Below are positions 56,046-64,000 of a stretch of 64,000 nt of DNA, piece after piece. Within the stretch, counting starts at the first letter, position 1, and every line of letters begins with the position of its first letter. The position numbers were made by a program, and so were the translations under genes. The notes under the pieces are model-generated. The model was not told the origin of the DNA. It saw only the letters and a list, made by a program, of their open reading frames with translations, and did not search any database. The stretch covers positions 458,893,506 through 458,957,505 of the forward strand of contig NC_085140.1 in NCBI RefSeq assembly GCF_024139115.2, given 5' to 3'. The stretch is from Armigeres subalbatus (taxonomy: Eukaryota > Arthropoda > Insecta > Diptera > Culicidae).

Positions 56046-56277
56046 TACACGCCATAGCAAAACGGATTAGCGGAGCGCGCTAATCGGTTCACCGTGGAAA
56101 TGGCACGTTGTCTATTGTTCGAAAACAACCTACCAAAAGGCTTCAGAGGCCGTATCCACCGCAGTTTACCTCAACAACCGTTCTCCTACTCGTGGGCATG
56201 AAATGACCCCCAAAGAAGCGTGGAATGAAAGAAAACCCAACTCTTCACATCTGCGCGTGTTGGGAACGAAAGCTATA
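56046..56277 (+). pseudogene. Ty1/Copia integrase fragment
   Basis: Reads YTP*QNGLAERANRFTVEMA, with a stop where Gln is expected, then 'RCLLFENNLPK', a frameshift, 'AEAVSTAVYLNNRSPTRG', 'TPKEAWNERKP' and 'HLRVLGTKA'. This is the C-terminal part of the Copia integrase core through the GKGY-like linker. No LTR was found nearby. Two disruptions make it dead. Confidence 0.85.
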
Positions 56278-56699
56278 ACATAGGGCCTTGCAGCCCAATA
56301 CCCAGCACCTTTTCTGTCAACTTTTATACGCAGCACTCTTCTGCGCAGTATCCCGCTTCAGGACGAGAATCATCTTACCCTTCTGCGTTACCGTTCTGCG
56401 AATACAGTTGACATCATCATCCATGCCAGCGTGAATCGATCTTCCTGGCCTCCGTAGCCTAGTTCACTGCCAACTCCTTCTTCTCAGTAAGTAGGGAGAT
56501 CTTTCGTTCCGACCCCTTAATTGCTTCCAGCAGGGACCTACATTCCTGCTTTGCCTCTACAACAATGTCGCAGCGGGTCACTACAGACATATTAAGATTC
56601 CAGCTGTATTTCACGCGGTTATCCAGAAAGGACATAATCACGTCCAAGATTAACAATTAAATGCATATTATTCGGCAACTCGGCCGTACGAAAACCATT

Positions 56700-56872
56700 T
56701 TTTTGTTAAATATCTTGGCTGACCTTTAAGTGGTCTTGTTGTGTAGAGGTTATCACGCCTATCTAGAGAGTAGGAGGTTGAGGGTTCGAGTCTCTCCAAG
56801 ACACGTGGATTTGTCAATTTTCGAAACATGTGCTGTGCATATGCACAGCCAAAATATTTAACAAAAACAACA
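56700..56872. repeat. Inverted repeat enclosing a tRNA-like sequence
   Basis: 'tttttgttaaatatcttggctg' at 56700 and 'cagccaaaatatttaacaaaaa' at 56849 are inverted copies about 130 bp apart, with 'gtgcatatgcac' just inside the right arm. The right arm alone recurs at 58233. Confidence 0.65.
56732..56803 (+). tRNA. tRNA-like sequence or tRNA pseudogene (anticodon AGA if folded)
   Basis: 72 nt fold as a cloverleaf: acceptor GGTCTTG/CAAGACA (first pair mismatched), D arm GTGTAGAGGTTATCAC, anticodon stem CCTAT/GTAGG with loop CTAGAGA, a 5-nt variable loop, and T arm GAGGG-TTCGAGT-CTCTC. The B-box-like GGTTCGAGTCTC is good. AGA would be Ser, but a tRNA-Ser needs a long variable arm, which is absent. 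So this is more likely a pseudogene or the head of a short retroelement than a working tRNA. Confidence 0.45.
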
Positions 56873-57671
56873 CGTCTAAGATGTTCGTGATCAGCTCCAT
56901 TTTGTGGCATCCGCCCTCCTGGAGCCTTGTTAAAGACCTTGGTCAGAGTGGCGCCATCCATTTTGATCTCCACTGGCGATTCTTCTAACTAACCACGCTC
57001 CTCTATGTCGTCTACCCTTGGCAACCTAAGGGGCGCCCTTGAAGCTGCCGCCGAATTCCACTGAAGTAGTCGGTAGCAGGGTTGATACTTGCGTTTTCAG
57101 AGCCAGATCAGCGCTAATCAGGAATTATCATCCGAGCCTACTCCCAACCAGTTGGTAGAACTGGGTGGCATGCTATGAGGCCATTTCAGGTCGGTGTCAG
57201 GGGTGGCCACTAAAAATCGGGAATGGAAATAATGACTCGGGAGGAAAACTACAAAGCAGTACAGTTCAATCTTATATACGTTATATAGAGAGTTGGCCTT
57301 AGTCTTTAAACTTAGAATAATGAATTATTCATTATAGTCCTTGGTCCGCCTTGCAGTGTAGTTTAATCTTGCAGGTATCACATGACCGCTGGACAGCTGC
57401 CATTTCCGGATGATGCTTTTGATCCTACTGATGAGTTGCTTCGTGTCTTTGGCCTTCCAATCACCTTCCTATACAATGAAGCTCAGTAGACCAAACACCC
57501 TTCAACAGTTTTTGAAACATTTTCACGCTTAAAATTGTCCTCCATTTACTTTTACTTTCTTGTTAGCTTTGAAAAATTGTACAATGTGCGCCGCAGTGCT
57601 TCCTGTTTCGACGGCATGTTGTAAACAACTGATCATGTTGGAGTAAAAGTGTGTGGGTGACAACCTTCTGA
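56873..57671. other. LINE-related and unassigned sequence
   Basis: 57040-57130 ('tcagagccagatcagcgcta' and neighbours) resembles 63815-63910 near LINE D, so part of it is R1-like LINE debris. The rest is unassigned. Confidence 0.4.
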
Positions 57672-58081
57672 CTATAAGGATTCATTTACATAAGGAAATA
57701 TTTCTCTGAAAGCATTTATGTTCTCATAGAAAAGTATTAAAGTATTAAAATTCCCGTTTTTTAGTGACCACCCGTTATCAGCCTTGGCATTCAAAACATA
57801 GCAATAATAATAGCAAAGTCCATTCACTGAGAACGGCCTTAGTGTTGAGGTCGAAATACGTATCTGTAAAATTACAAGTTACAAGTGGTACAAGTTAATG
57901 AGATAGTACTAACTCGTCTTATGATAAGTGAAGACATTCCCCGAAAAAGCTCATCATAATTGTTTATACCTATCATACAAGATGTTTTGAAGATGTCATC
58001 AAGAAATGAAACAAAGAGGGAATTGCATCGTACGACGATACTTTATTAAATTGAATACAGTTTGTTGTTTGCGATAATCCT
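57672..58081. repeat. 0.4-kb duplication, copy 1
   Basis: Nearly identical to 58317-58719 over about 400 bp, from 'ctataaggattcatttacat' to 'gtttgcgataatcct'. It includes a family F copy (57837-57960). A few substitutions and a short indel ('atttctctgaa') separate the copies. Confidence 0.9.
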
Positions 58082-58228
58082 CATGTTTCCTTTGAAATCT
58101 CTGTCCAGATTGCTATCAGAAATCAAGGTAGGTGTAGTCCTTAATTTCAATCTATGACAAAAATGACAAAAGCATTAGAATTACTATTCCTGGCCACGCG
58201 TATCTGTACCGTTACTAGGTAGCCATAG

Positions 58229-58719
58229 TATGCACAGCCAAGATATTAAAAAAAAAAAAAATACGTCTAAGATGCTCGTGATCAGCTCCATTTTGTGGCA
58301 TCCGCCCTCCTTTAACTCTATAAGGATTCATTTACATAAAAAAATATAAGCATTTATGTTCTCATAGAAAAGTATTAAAGTATTAAAATTCCCGTTTTTT
58401 AGTGACCACCCGTTATCAGCCTTGGCATACAAAACATAGCAATAATAATAGCAAAGTCCATTAACTGAGAACGGCCTTAGTGTTGAGGTTGAAATACGTA
58501 TCTGTAAAATTACAAGTTACAAGTGGTACAAGTTAATGAGATAGTACTAACTCGTCTTATGATAAGTGAAGACATTCCCCGAAAAAGCTCATCGTAATTA
58601 TTTATACCTATCATACAAGATGTTTTGAAGATGTCATCAAGAAATGAAACAAAGAGGGAATTGCATCGTACGACGATACTTTATTAAATTGAATACAGTT
58701 TGTTGTTTGCGATAATCCT
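58229..58719. repeat. 0.4-kb duplication, copy 2, joined to a 56.8-kb segment
   Basis: 58317-58719 repeats 57672-58081. Directly before it, 58229-58311 repeats 56840-56920 ('atgctcgtgatcagctccat', 'tttgtggcatccgccctcct'). The second copy thus looks like a duplication of 56840-58081 that lost about 0.75 kb in the middle. Confidence 0.85.
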
Positions 58720-59177
58720 ACATAATATGCGTTTGGGGCAACGTCTTTCTTAGTTGTTACCCATTACGGACTCTAAAAGTACGCATTCCACCAGACCAAA
58801 GCTTACCACTAAAACATCATTTTGATCAATAATACATCATTCTTAAAAATACATATTTCTGGCGAACAGCCACTCAGCTGTTTTCAACACTTCTTGTTTA
58901 GTATTATATTAAGGGGAAATATCTAAATTTCGTTTTAATTTTCAGCACATTAAATATGTACAAACGAAGCTTTTCAGTAATCCATGCAAGATTTTGAATG
59001 AGAAAATTTGTATGGGTTTAGAACCGAATAATGACATGAACAACTGAAAACAAAGGAAATATAATACTTCCGTAACAAAAAATATAGACCAATGTTGGAG
59101 GTTTTATCTAAAATTGTTAACAAGAAAACTAAACTCACGAACAAGTTATATAACAAGGGGACTGCGACGGGATCTTT
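58720..59177. other. Probable 3' UTR/flank of the minus-strand gene at 59178
   Basis: AT-rich; expected 3' UTR of the exon at 59178-59256 read on the minus strand. No other feature. Confidence 0.35.
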
Positions 59178-59256
59178 CTAAGCCTTTCCACTGATAGCTG
59201 CTCCGGATTGCGGAGTCTTTTCATTCTCCTTTTCCAACTGCTTGCCGAGGTATTCC
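59178..59256 (-). CDS. Terminal coding exon of an unidentified gene
   Basis: On the minus strand a TTATTTTTCTGCAG acceptor is followed by one base of a split codon and 25 residues, EYLGKQLEKENEKTPQSGAA..GKA, ending in TAG at 59178. The GC-rich, codon-like texture stands out from AT-rich flanks, and the acceptor has a good pyrimidine tract. The charged, helix-forming start with a flexible tail suits the C-terminus of a small protein. The upstream exon was not found up to the end of the window. Family not identified. Confidence 0.6.
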
Positions 59257-59896
59257 CTGCAGAAAAATAAGTAACGACAGTTAAGTATGGAAATTTTTCA
59301 ACTTTATTTATGTGTTTTTAACCCATCTTACAACCTAAGAAGGGTATTAAGATCACTTGAAAAATCGACTTTTTATCCGAGGCTCGGAGACCCAAGTCAT
59401 GTGTACCAATCAACTCAGCTCGACAAACTGAGCACATGTATATATGTGTGCGTGTGTGCGTATGTGTGTGCGTTACAAAAATGTCACATCAAAATCTCAG
59501 CCTTATGTGGAATGATTTGCATGAATGAATTGATTTTGTTTTTGCAATCGGACATTTAGTTTCAGAGATATTTGTGAAATACTAACATTAAGTGCATTTT
59601 CAGAAAACTTACAAAACGATTGAGCTCTTTTGGGCATAACGGAGGCTATACCATTGCTATTGAAGGCATTGAATTCTTTGCGCAATCGGACATTGGGTTC
59701 CGGAGATTTCGCAGTCGAATATTGTGTTCAATAACTCTGAAATATGAGCGTAAGAGATTCCAGCACAAATATTATGCAATAATTTATATCTGATCAAAGC
59801 AAATTTGCAGCCTTTGGGTATTTTTATTGATAGTTGTTAATTTTCCAGAAATATCCCTTTTTACTCTGTGCTTGTGTGAGTGTGTTTGTATGTTTT
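59257..59896. other. Unassigned AT-rich sequence with GT microsatellite
   Basis: 59440-59472 is (TG)n-rich. 'gcaatcggacattgggttccg' at 59681 repeats 'gcaatcggacatttagtttcag' at 59545, a diverged tandem pair. Possibly intron of the gene ending at 59178. Confidence 0.4.
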
Positions 59897-59898
59897 TA

Positions 59899-60070
59899 TA
59901 GGGGAAGATCCATAAAGTACGTCACGCAAAAAATGGCGATTTTCGACCCCCCCCCCTCCCCCCTTCGTCACACTTTTTGTATTAAACCTTTAAAATTTTT
60001 GTATGAGTCGTCACGCTGCTCGGAACCCCCCCTCCCCCCTAGGAGCGTGACGTACTTTGTGGATGGCCCC
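59899..60070. mobile_element. MITE, ATCCATAAAGTACGTCACGC family, copy 2
   Basis: TA-flanked (59897 and 60071) with the same inverted ends and C-rich tracts as 19593-19759. The copies differ by a handful of bases and C-tract length, which points to recent amplification. Confidence 0.85.
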
Positions 60071-60072
60071 TA

Positions 60073-60965
60073 GAGGGATGACAGAAGGCCGACCAACTAA
60101 ACCCACCCAAGTAGCGGAAGGTTACTTGAGTTACCCTCTCTGTTGATACCCTGATCCTGTCGGGACTACCGTACAATAGTACGTCCCCGGGGAGAGGCAG
60201 TACTTACTGTACTCGCTCATTCACGCTCACACAGGCACTCGTCCCATAGTGTTCTCTCTAACACAATGAGCACCTCGAAGTAGGTCCCGTCCTGCTCGTT
60301 CTTTTTTGTCAACAAATGGGCATAAGCAGGACAGGGAGAAACTTCGAGCTACTTCAAGCTCTCATTGTGCAGCACTCATATGAGTCTTATTTGGATGCTC
60401 ACTCTTTACGCACCATGTGAGACTAAGATGGATGCTCATCCTGCCACCTGGTTCACACTCTAGCACACTAATTTAAGAATTTAGTGAGCGCTCAAGAATT
60501 TAGAAAACAGCGCTCACTAAATTCCCCACACATGGGACTCACTTAGGGTCTCACTTTTGACATGCCATTCGAGGCTGACTTGGGTACTCGCCTCTTACGT
60601 CCCATGTGAATCTGGCTTGGGTGCTCAGCTCATTGTACTCTCCTCTGCCATGCCTCGAGATGTCGATAGCGATAGGTACCAACAGTTCTACGCTAGGACC
60701 CTCTTACCTCGGCATGTGCAGTCCATGAATCATTGCATATTGAACCGACGATATTTTGAGCAAGCTCCAGGCCTCTAGCGCTCATCCAATCCACCGCCGT
60801 GCTGATCGCGTGTGCTGCGGTCAGTGCTACCTCGGAAATTGACTCCCCGTAGACCTCCAAGCTTTTTTTTTGTTGGGACGTAGAACCACTGCGTCCATTG
60901 AGTTGAACTGATTACTATTAACTATGTACTCGCATCTTGTAGGTTGATGACCATTTGTCAAGTAA
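60073..60965. other. Repeat-rich flank and LINE D 3' UTR
   Basis: 60380-60640 has several imperfect repeats of 'atgtgagactaagatggatgct' type. 60840-60965 is the 3' UTR of LINE D on the minus strand, with an A-run read as 'caacaaaaaaaaagc'. No gene recognised. Confidence 0.4.
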
Positions 60966-61269
60966 ACAACCTAAGACGCGTATTTTCCCAGCCCGCTATA
61001 ATTGAGTTAATAAAAGCCACTACCTTTCCAGGATTTGCAGTCCAAATATCTCCTATGGGTGCATAAAGTCACTAGATCCACCCTTGTACAATGCATCACC
61101 AAAGCAGATGTTCCGAGGTTTCACGTTCCATGTTACAGAAACGACAGATATCATTCTGAATCTGGCCAATATTTTTCAAATGATATCTGCTCGGGCAGTG
61201 TCCGGTTATTAGGCCAGTAAAGGAGCAAAGAACTCTCTGCTGAGCTCCAAGAGCTTGTTACGTTCGTAT

Positions 61270-62520
61270 TTTGAAGGTTATTGATTGATTTTCTTATGTG
61301 TGCAAACTAAAACAATAACAAACACATTACTACATAATATCGTGCTGCAAGGATCACTGGGTTTGAAAAGGAGAGCATAACTATCTTGTCGGTCACAACC
61401 AACACAGCGAAAAAACGTCGTTTCCGTTCGCAACCCACTTGGACCGCCAGCTGTCACAAAATAGCAAAGAAGACAGAGTGAGTTCGTCTGCCACGCTCGC
61501 CGCACCGAAGGAGCATCCTGTGAAGGCCTGGATTATCTTGCCGTGCTAAGTCAATAGTGGCCAGTGCGGAAACATAGTGAAGGCCAACGTGTTCGCAAAT
61601 ACGAAGCGGTGCGTTATATAACCGCTAAACATCGATTGTCCCCGAAATAAGACCCCCTACGATTGGTAGAAAAGCCGTTAGCTCTTTGCTGCCGCAAGAA
61701 AACGCATGAAGGAACAACATAAATCGAGGTTAGTCATCCATTCGTTCAACAAGGAGCATCCTCTCATCAACTTCCATCTTCTAGGCAAAGGGTTAACCGT
61801 CCGGATCTGCGCAATCGGATAAGCTAGGCAGGCAAAAAGATAAAAGCAGGGAACTCGAGTAGGGCAACAGCACCGAACGTAAGACAGCACGGCTTCGCAT
61901 AGCCAAGTGAGCGAATCAAGGTTAGTGTAGCGCTAAAACATAAATGCGTTGATCTAATCCGTTATGATCTTCGAATACAGGCTGGACACGCTGGCAGCGA
62001 TGCGGATAATCCGGAAAGAAAAGGCTTGAGTCTGAGGGCGCTGTTTATGCTCCAAGGTGTCCAAATTTCACCGGAAGAATTAAACGGAGACGAAATTCCG
62101 ACCAAAAGAGCCTCCACTAGGAGTAAGTAGACACAGAAAGTTTCCTATTGTAAAAATGTTGACGTAAGTCGTTCGACAGGGCTCTTGTTTCTGGTGTTGG
62201 CTTCGTTTGAGTCACCGTCCGGTCGGAAGTGCTCCAAGGCGCAGTCGAAGAAACGATCTAAGGTGTGGACTAGTCGGCAGGCCACCTCCCCCCCAACCAG
62301 TACTTCCGAAAGCAAGAACCGGTGGTTGTGATCCGCAGGTTTGCGAAGCAGCGGTTGGTCGTGTAAACGGGAAGATTTGGTTTGAAGATAGCAGTGCTCG
62401 TGATTAGCCCCGTGATGGGGCAAAAAGGAGGAATGGTGTGAAAGAAGAAAAGGAAGGAAGCGTAGACGGTTAGCAGGCATGCAGGGTAGAAGTTAAGAGA
62501 TGGGGAAAAAGTAAACAACC
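61270..62520. other. Unassigned insert between the LINE D halves
   Basis: Differs in composition from the LINE. The plus strand has several splice-like signals and an open stretch at 61981-62111. Its identity is unknown. It could be an LTR-element fragment or a host exon cluster. Confidence 0.3.
61981..62111 (+). CDS. Possible coding exon, unrecognised
   Basis: After a TTCGAATACAG acceptor-like sequence, a frame reads 'AGHAGSDADNPERKGLSLRA', 'LFMLQGVQISPEELNGDEIP' and a basic tail to a TAG at about 62128. An alternative frame gives the shorter 'LDTLAAMRIIRKEKA'. Composition is protein-like, but no family or upstream exon was recognised. Confidence 0.25.
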
Positions 62521-63720
62521 CTATTAAATAAGCTTTTTATGAATTGAGGCGTTTTTATGTTTGTTAGCCGGTCCGATCTTTGCTCTTTGCCCTCTGACAA
62601 GGACGAATCTAACAAGCTTTTCGGTGACTTTAGCATTGGGAATTATATATTTCTCTGATTGAGCACAGTTGGTCATCAAACTTTGTGCTTTCCAGGATTC
62701 CAATTCCATTTTTATGGTTTTCCCTCAAAGTTACGTCATCGGCGAAGCCGACGATCTTAACACCAGGAGAGAACTTTAGCTTCAGAACCCCGTCGTACAG
62801 GTCCAGGTACAGGTACAGGTTCCATAATACCTGGCCCAGTATTGAACCTTGCGGAACTCCTGCGGTAATAGGAACGCTTCTCTGACCGGCATCGGTTTCG
62901 TATAATAGTACACGGTTCTGGGAATAGCTTTCCAAAATCAGATACAGGCCCACCGGCAGGCTAAGCCGGTGTAACAAGAGCGCGATAGCATCCCAGCTTG
63001 CGCTGTTAAATGCGTTCTTCACATCAAGTGTCCCTAACGCACAGTTTCGAAAACCTCGCCTTTTCTGTTGGATGGTTAGCGTCCATGTGGGACTTACCCT
63101 TGCGAAAACCGAACTGATTGCTTGACATTCGTACCCTCTGAGTACGGAGTCCGCCTGTTGAGGATGATCCTCTCTAGCAACTTGCTCGTCGTGTCTATAA
63201 AACAGATTGGTCCAAGCGCCGATGGGTCGTTCGGCAACAACACCAATTTCTGCCTTTTCTACCTTCGGGGAATCTACACTCATCAAGGCATCTCTGCATA
63301 GCTAGCCTGGTAATGGTCGGGTTCACAATGATTGCTGCCTTGAGAGCACTGTTCGGAACTCCATCAGGCCCTGGAGCTTTGTTCGTTACCAGGGAGTCAC
63401 CGTTTTGGCTGCACCCATATTGCCTTGAGGTGCAAGAGGCCAGGGACTCGTGGCTCGGGAAGGGAAGAGTACTTCGATAATCCTCGGCAACCTATCCGGG
63501 GACCGTTCGGGGGGTGAAGAGCTCCCTTAGTTTCGCAACTCGAAACACTTCAAGGCGGTCCGCTCTTTTATCCTCGGTGCGGGCACGTTGCATCCTTCGT
63601 CTAGCCTTGAGGCAAGTTGATCGAAGGGCACCAATCTCGGCACTCTACCAGTATACCGGGAGTCTGCAATTTCTCGGCAGGGCTTTCCTGGGACCTGACA
63701 GGGATCCCCGCTAGATGATC

Positions 63721-64000
63721 ACTATGGGTAGAACCCTCATCCACCCTCCAGTCCAATTCTGGTGCCAGACCAGGACAAACATTTTAATTGGATCTCCCTT
63801 GTGGCTGCTGTCGAATCCTACTGGAGTAGTCGCCTTTAATGATCCCAGTGAGGCCATGCAAGTGTTGACACTAACGTGTTCAGAGCCAGATCAGCGCAAG
63901 TCAGGAAAGAGCACCTGTCTAGCGTACTGGTTTCGTGGGATCAGACCCCACCGAAGGAAGTGGTTACCCTCCAATACATTTTTCAAACTAAATCTTTCAC
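63721..64000. other. LINE-related sequence at the window edge
   Basis: 63815-63910 shares 'gttcagagccagatcagcgc' and surrounding bases with 57040-57130. Probably the continuation of an R1-like LINE beyond the window. Confidence 0.45.

Larger units (their letters stand above)
60966..63720 (-). mobile_element. LINE D: R1-like retrotransposon, degraded and interrupted
   Basis: Minus strand: pre-RT 'NKAPGPDGVPNSALKAAII' (63400), RT 'LGTLDVKNAFNSASWDAI', 'ITAGVPQGSILG', intact 'GFADDVTL' (63286-62630), then after about 1.3 kb of other sequence the C-terminal zinc region 'TGHCPSRYHLKNIGQIQNDI', 'CRFCNMERETSEHLLW' (61260-61060) and 'NPGKVVAFINSIIAG' ending at about 60985. The FADDV and LDVKNAFN motifs are R1-like. 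Frameshifts are present throughout. The two halves are taken as one element by order and orientation. Confidence 0.75.

Noticed and set aside
19574..60073. Conserved 60-residue protein encoded twice (19574-19762 and 59834-60073)
   Set aside because: The similarity is the MITE itself; the frames start in unrelated flanks and the inverted ends are 'translated'.
62145..62480. Minus-strand frame of 111 codons
   Set aside because: No motif, low-complexity composition, and several overlapping frames of similar length. It lies in the unassigned insert within LINE D.
1..64000. Endogenous viral element (flavi- or rhabdovirus-like), common in Aedes genomes
   Set aside because: No open frame on either strand shows viral polymerase, nucleoprotein or helicase motifs. 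Every RT-like sequence belongs to LINE or LTR retroelements.

Overview
The window is animal nuclear DNA, most probably from a culicine (Aedes-type) mosquito. It is AT-rich, has spliced genes, introns of about 11 kb packed with retrotransposons, and a very high density of short inverted-repeat elements (MITEs). The host proteins are insect-like. The species cannot be fixed from the sequence alone, and no bacterial or viral gene was found.

Host genes. (1) CMC1 (21609-22068, +), a twin CX9C mitochondrial protein with one 64-bp intron. (2) TSEN2 (22136-23417, -), the catalytic subunit of tRNA-splicing endonuclease, two exons, convergent with CMC1 and only 67 bp from it. (3) TRAPPC9 (27401-53197, +; brunelleschi in Drosophila), a TRAPPII vesicle-tethering subunit. 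All six coding exons are present, every splice phase agrees, and they encode 1290 residues. Introns 1 (11.1 kb) and 5 (10.5 kb) are transposon depots. (4) A terminal coding exon of an unidentified minus-strand gene (59178-59256). Two weaker possible exons lie at 12080-12339 (-) and 61981-62111 (+).

Mobile DNA, left to right. 1-16 kb is a mosaic of MITEs and unassigned repeats, including one matryoshka (a MITE in a MITE in an older repeat, 12965-14200). At 16263-19549 lies a 3.3-kb DNA transposon with terminal inverted repeats and a 4-bp TTAG target duplication. It carries a broken, formerly spliced transposase-like gene that I link tentatively to the Sola superfamily; this is the most unusual item here. 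23.9-26.5 kb holds further MITEs. TRAPPC9 intron 1 contains LINE A (28070-32545), interrupted by an ORF1-only retrotransposon with an intact 315-residue ORF and an 11-bp target duplication, and LINE B (34320-37720), interrupted by three small elements. Intron 5 contains a perfect 41-bp hairpin, a 0.9-kb palindromic element, Jockey-type LINE C (46294-50420) and a 5'-truncated LINE with a 13-bp target duplication. All three large intronic LINEs are antisense to TRAPPC9. Beyond the gene come a Foldback-like element with arms of 15-bp subrepeats and a 9-bp target duplication (54181-55586), a Copia fragment, a tRNA-like sequence inside an inverted repeat, a 0.4-kb duplication, and R1-like LINE D (60966-63720).

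Many insertions can be delimited to the base because target duplications, or an uninterrupted second copy, are present in the window. This allows the relative order of several insertions to be read directly.
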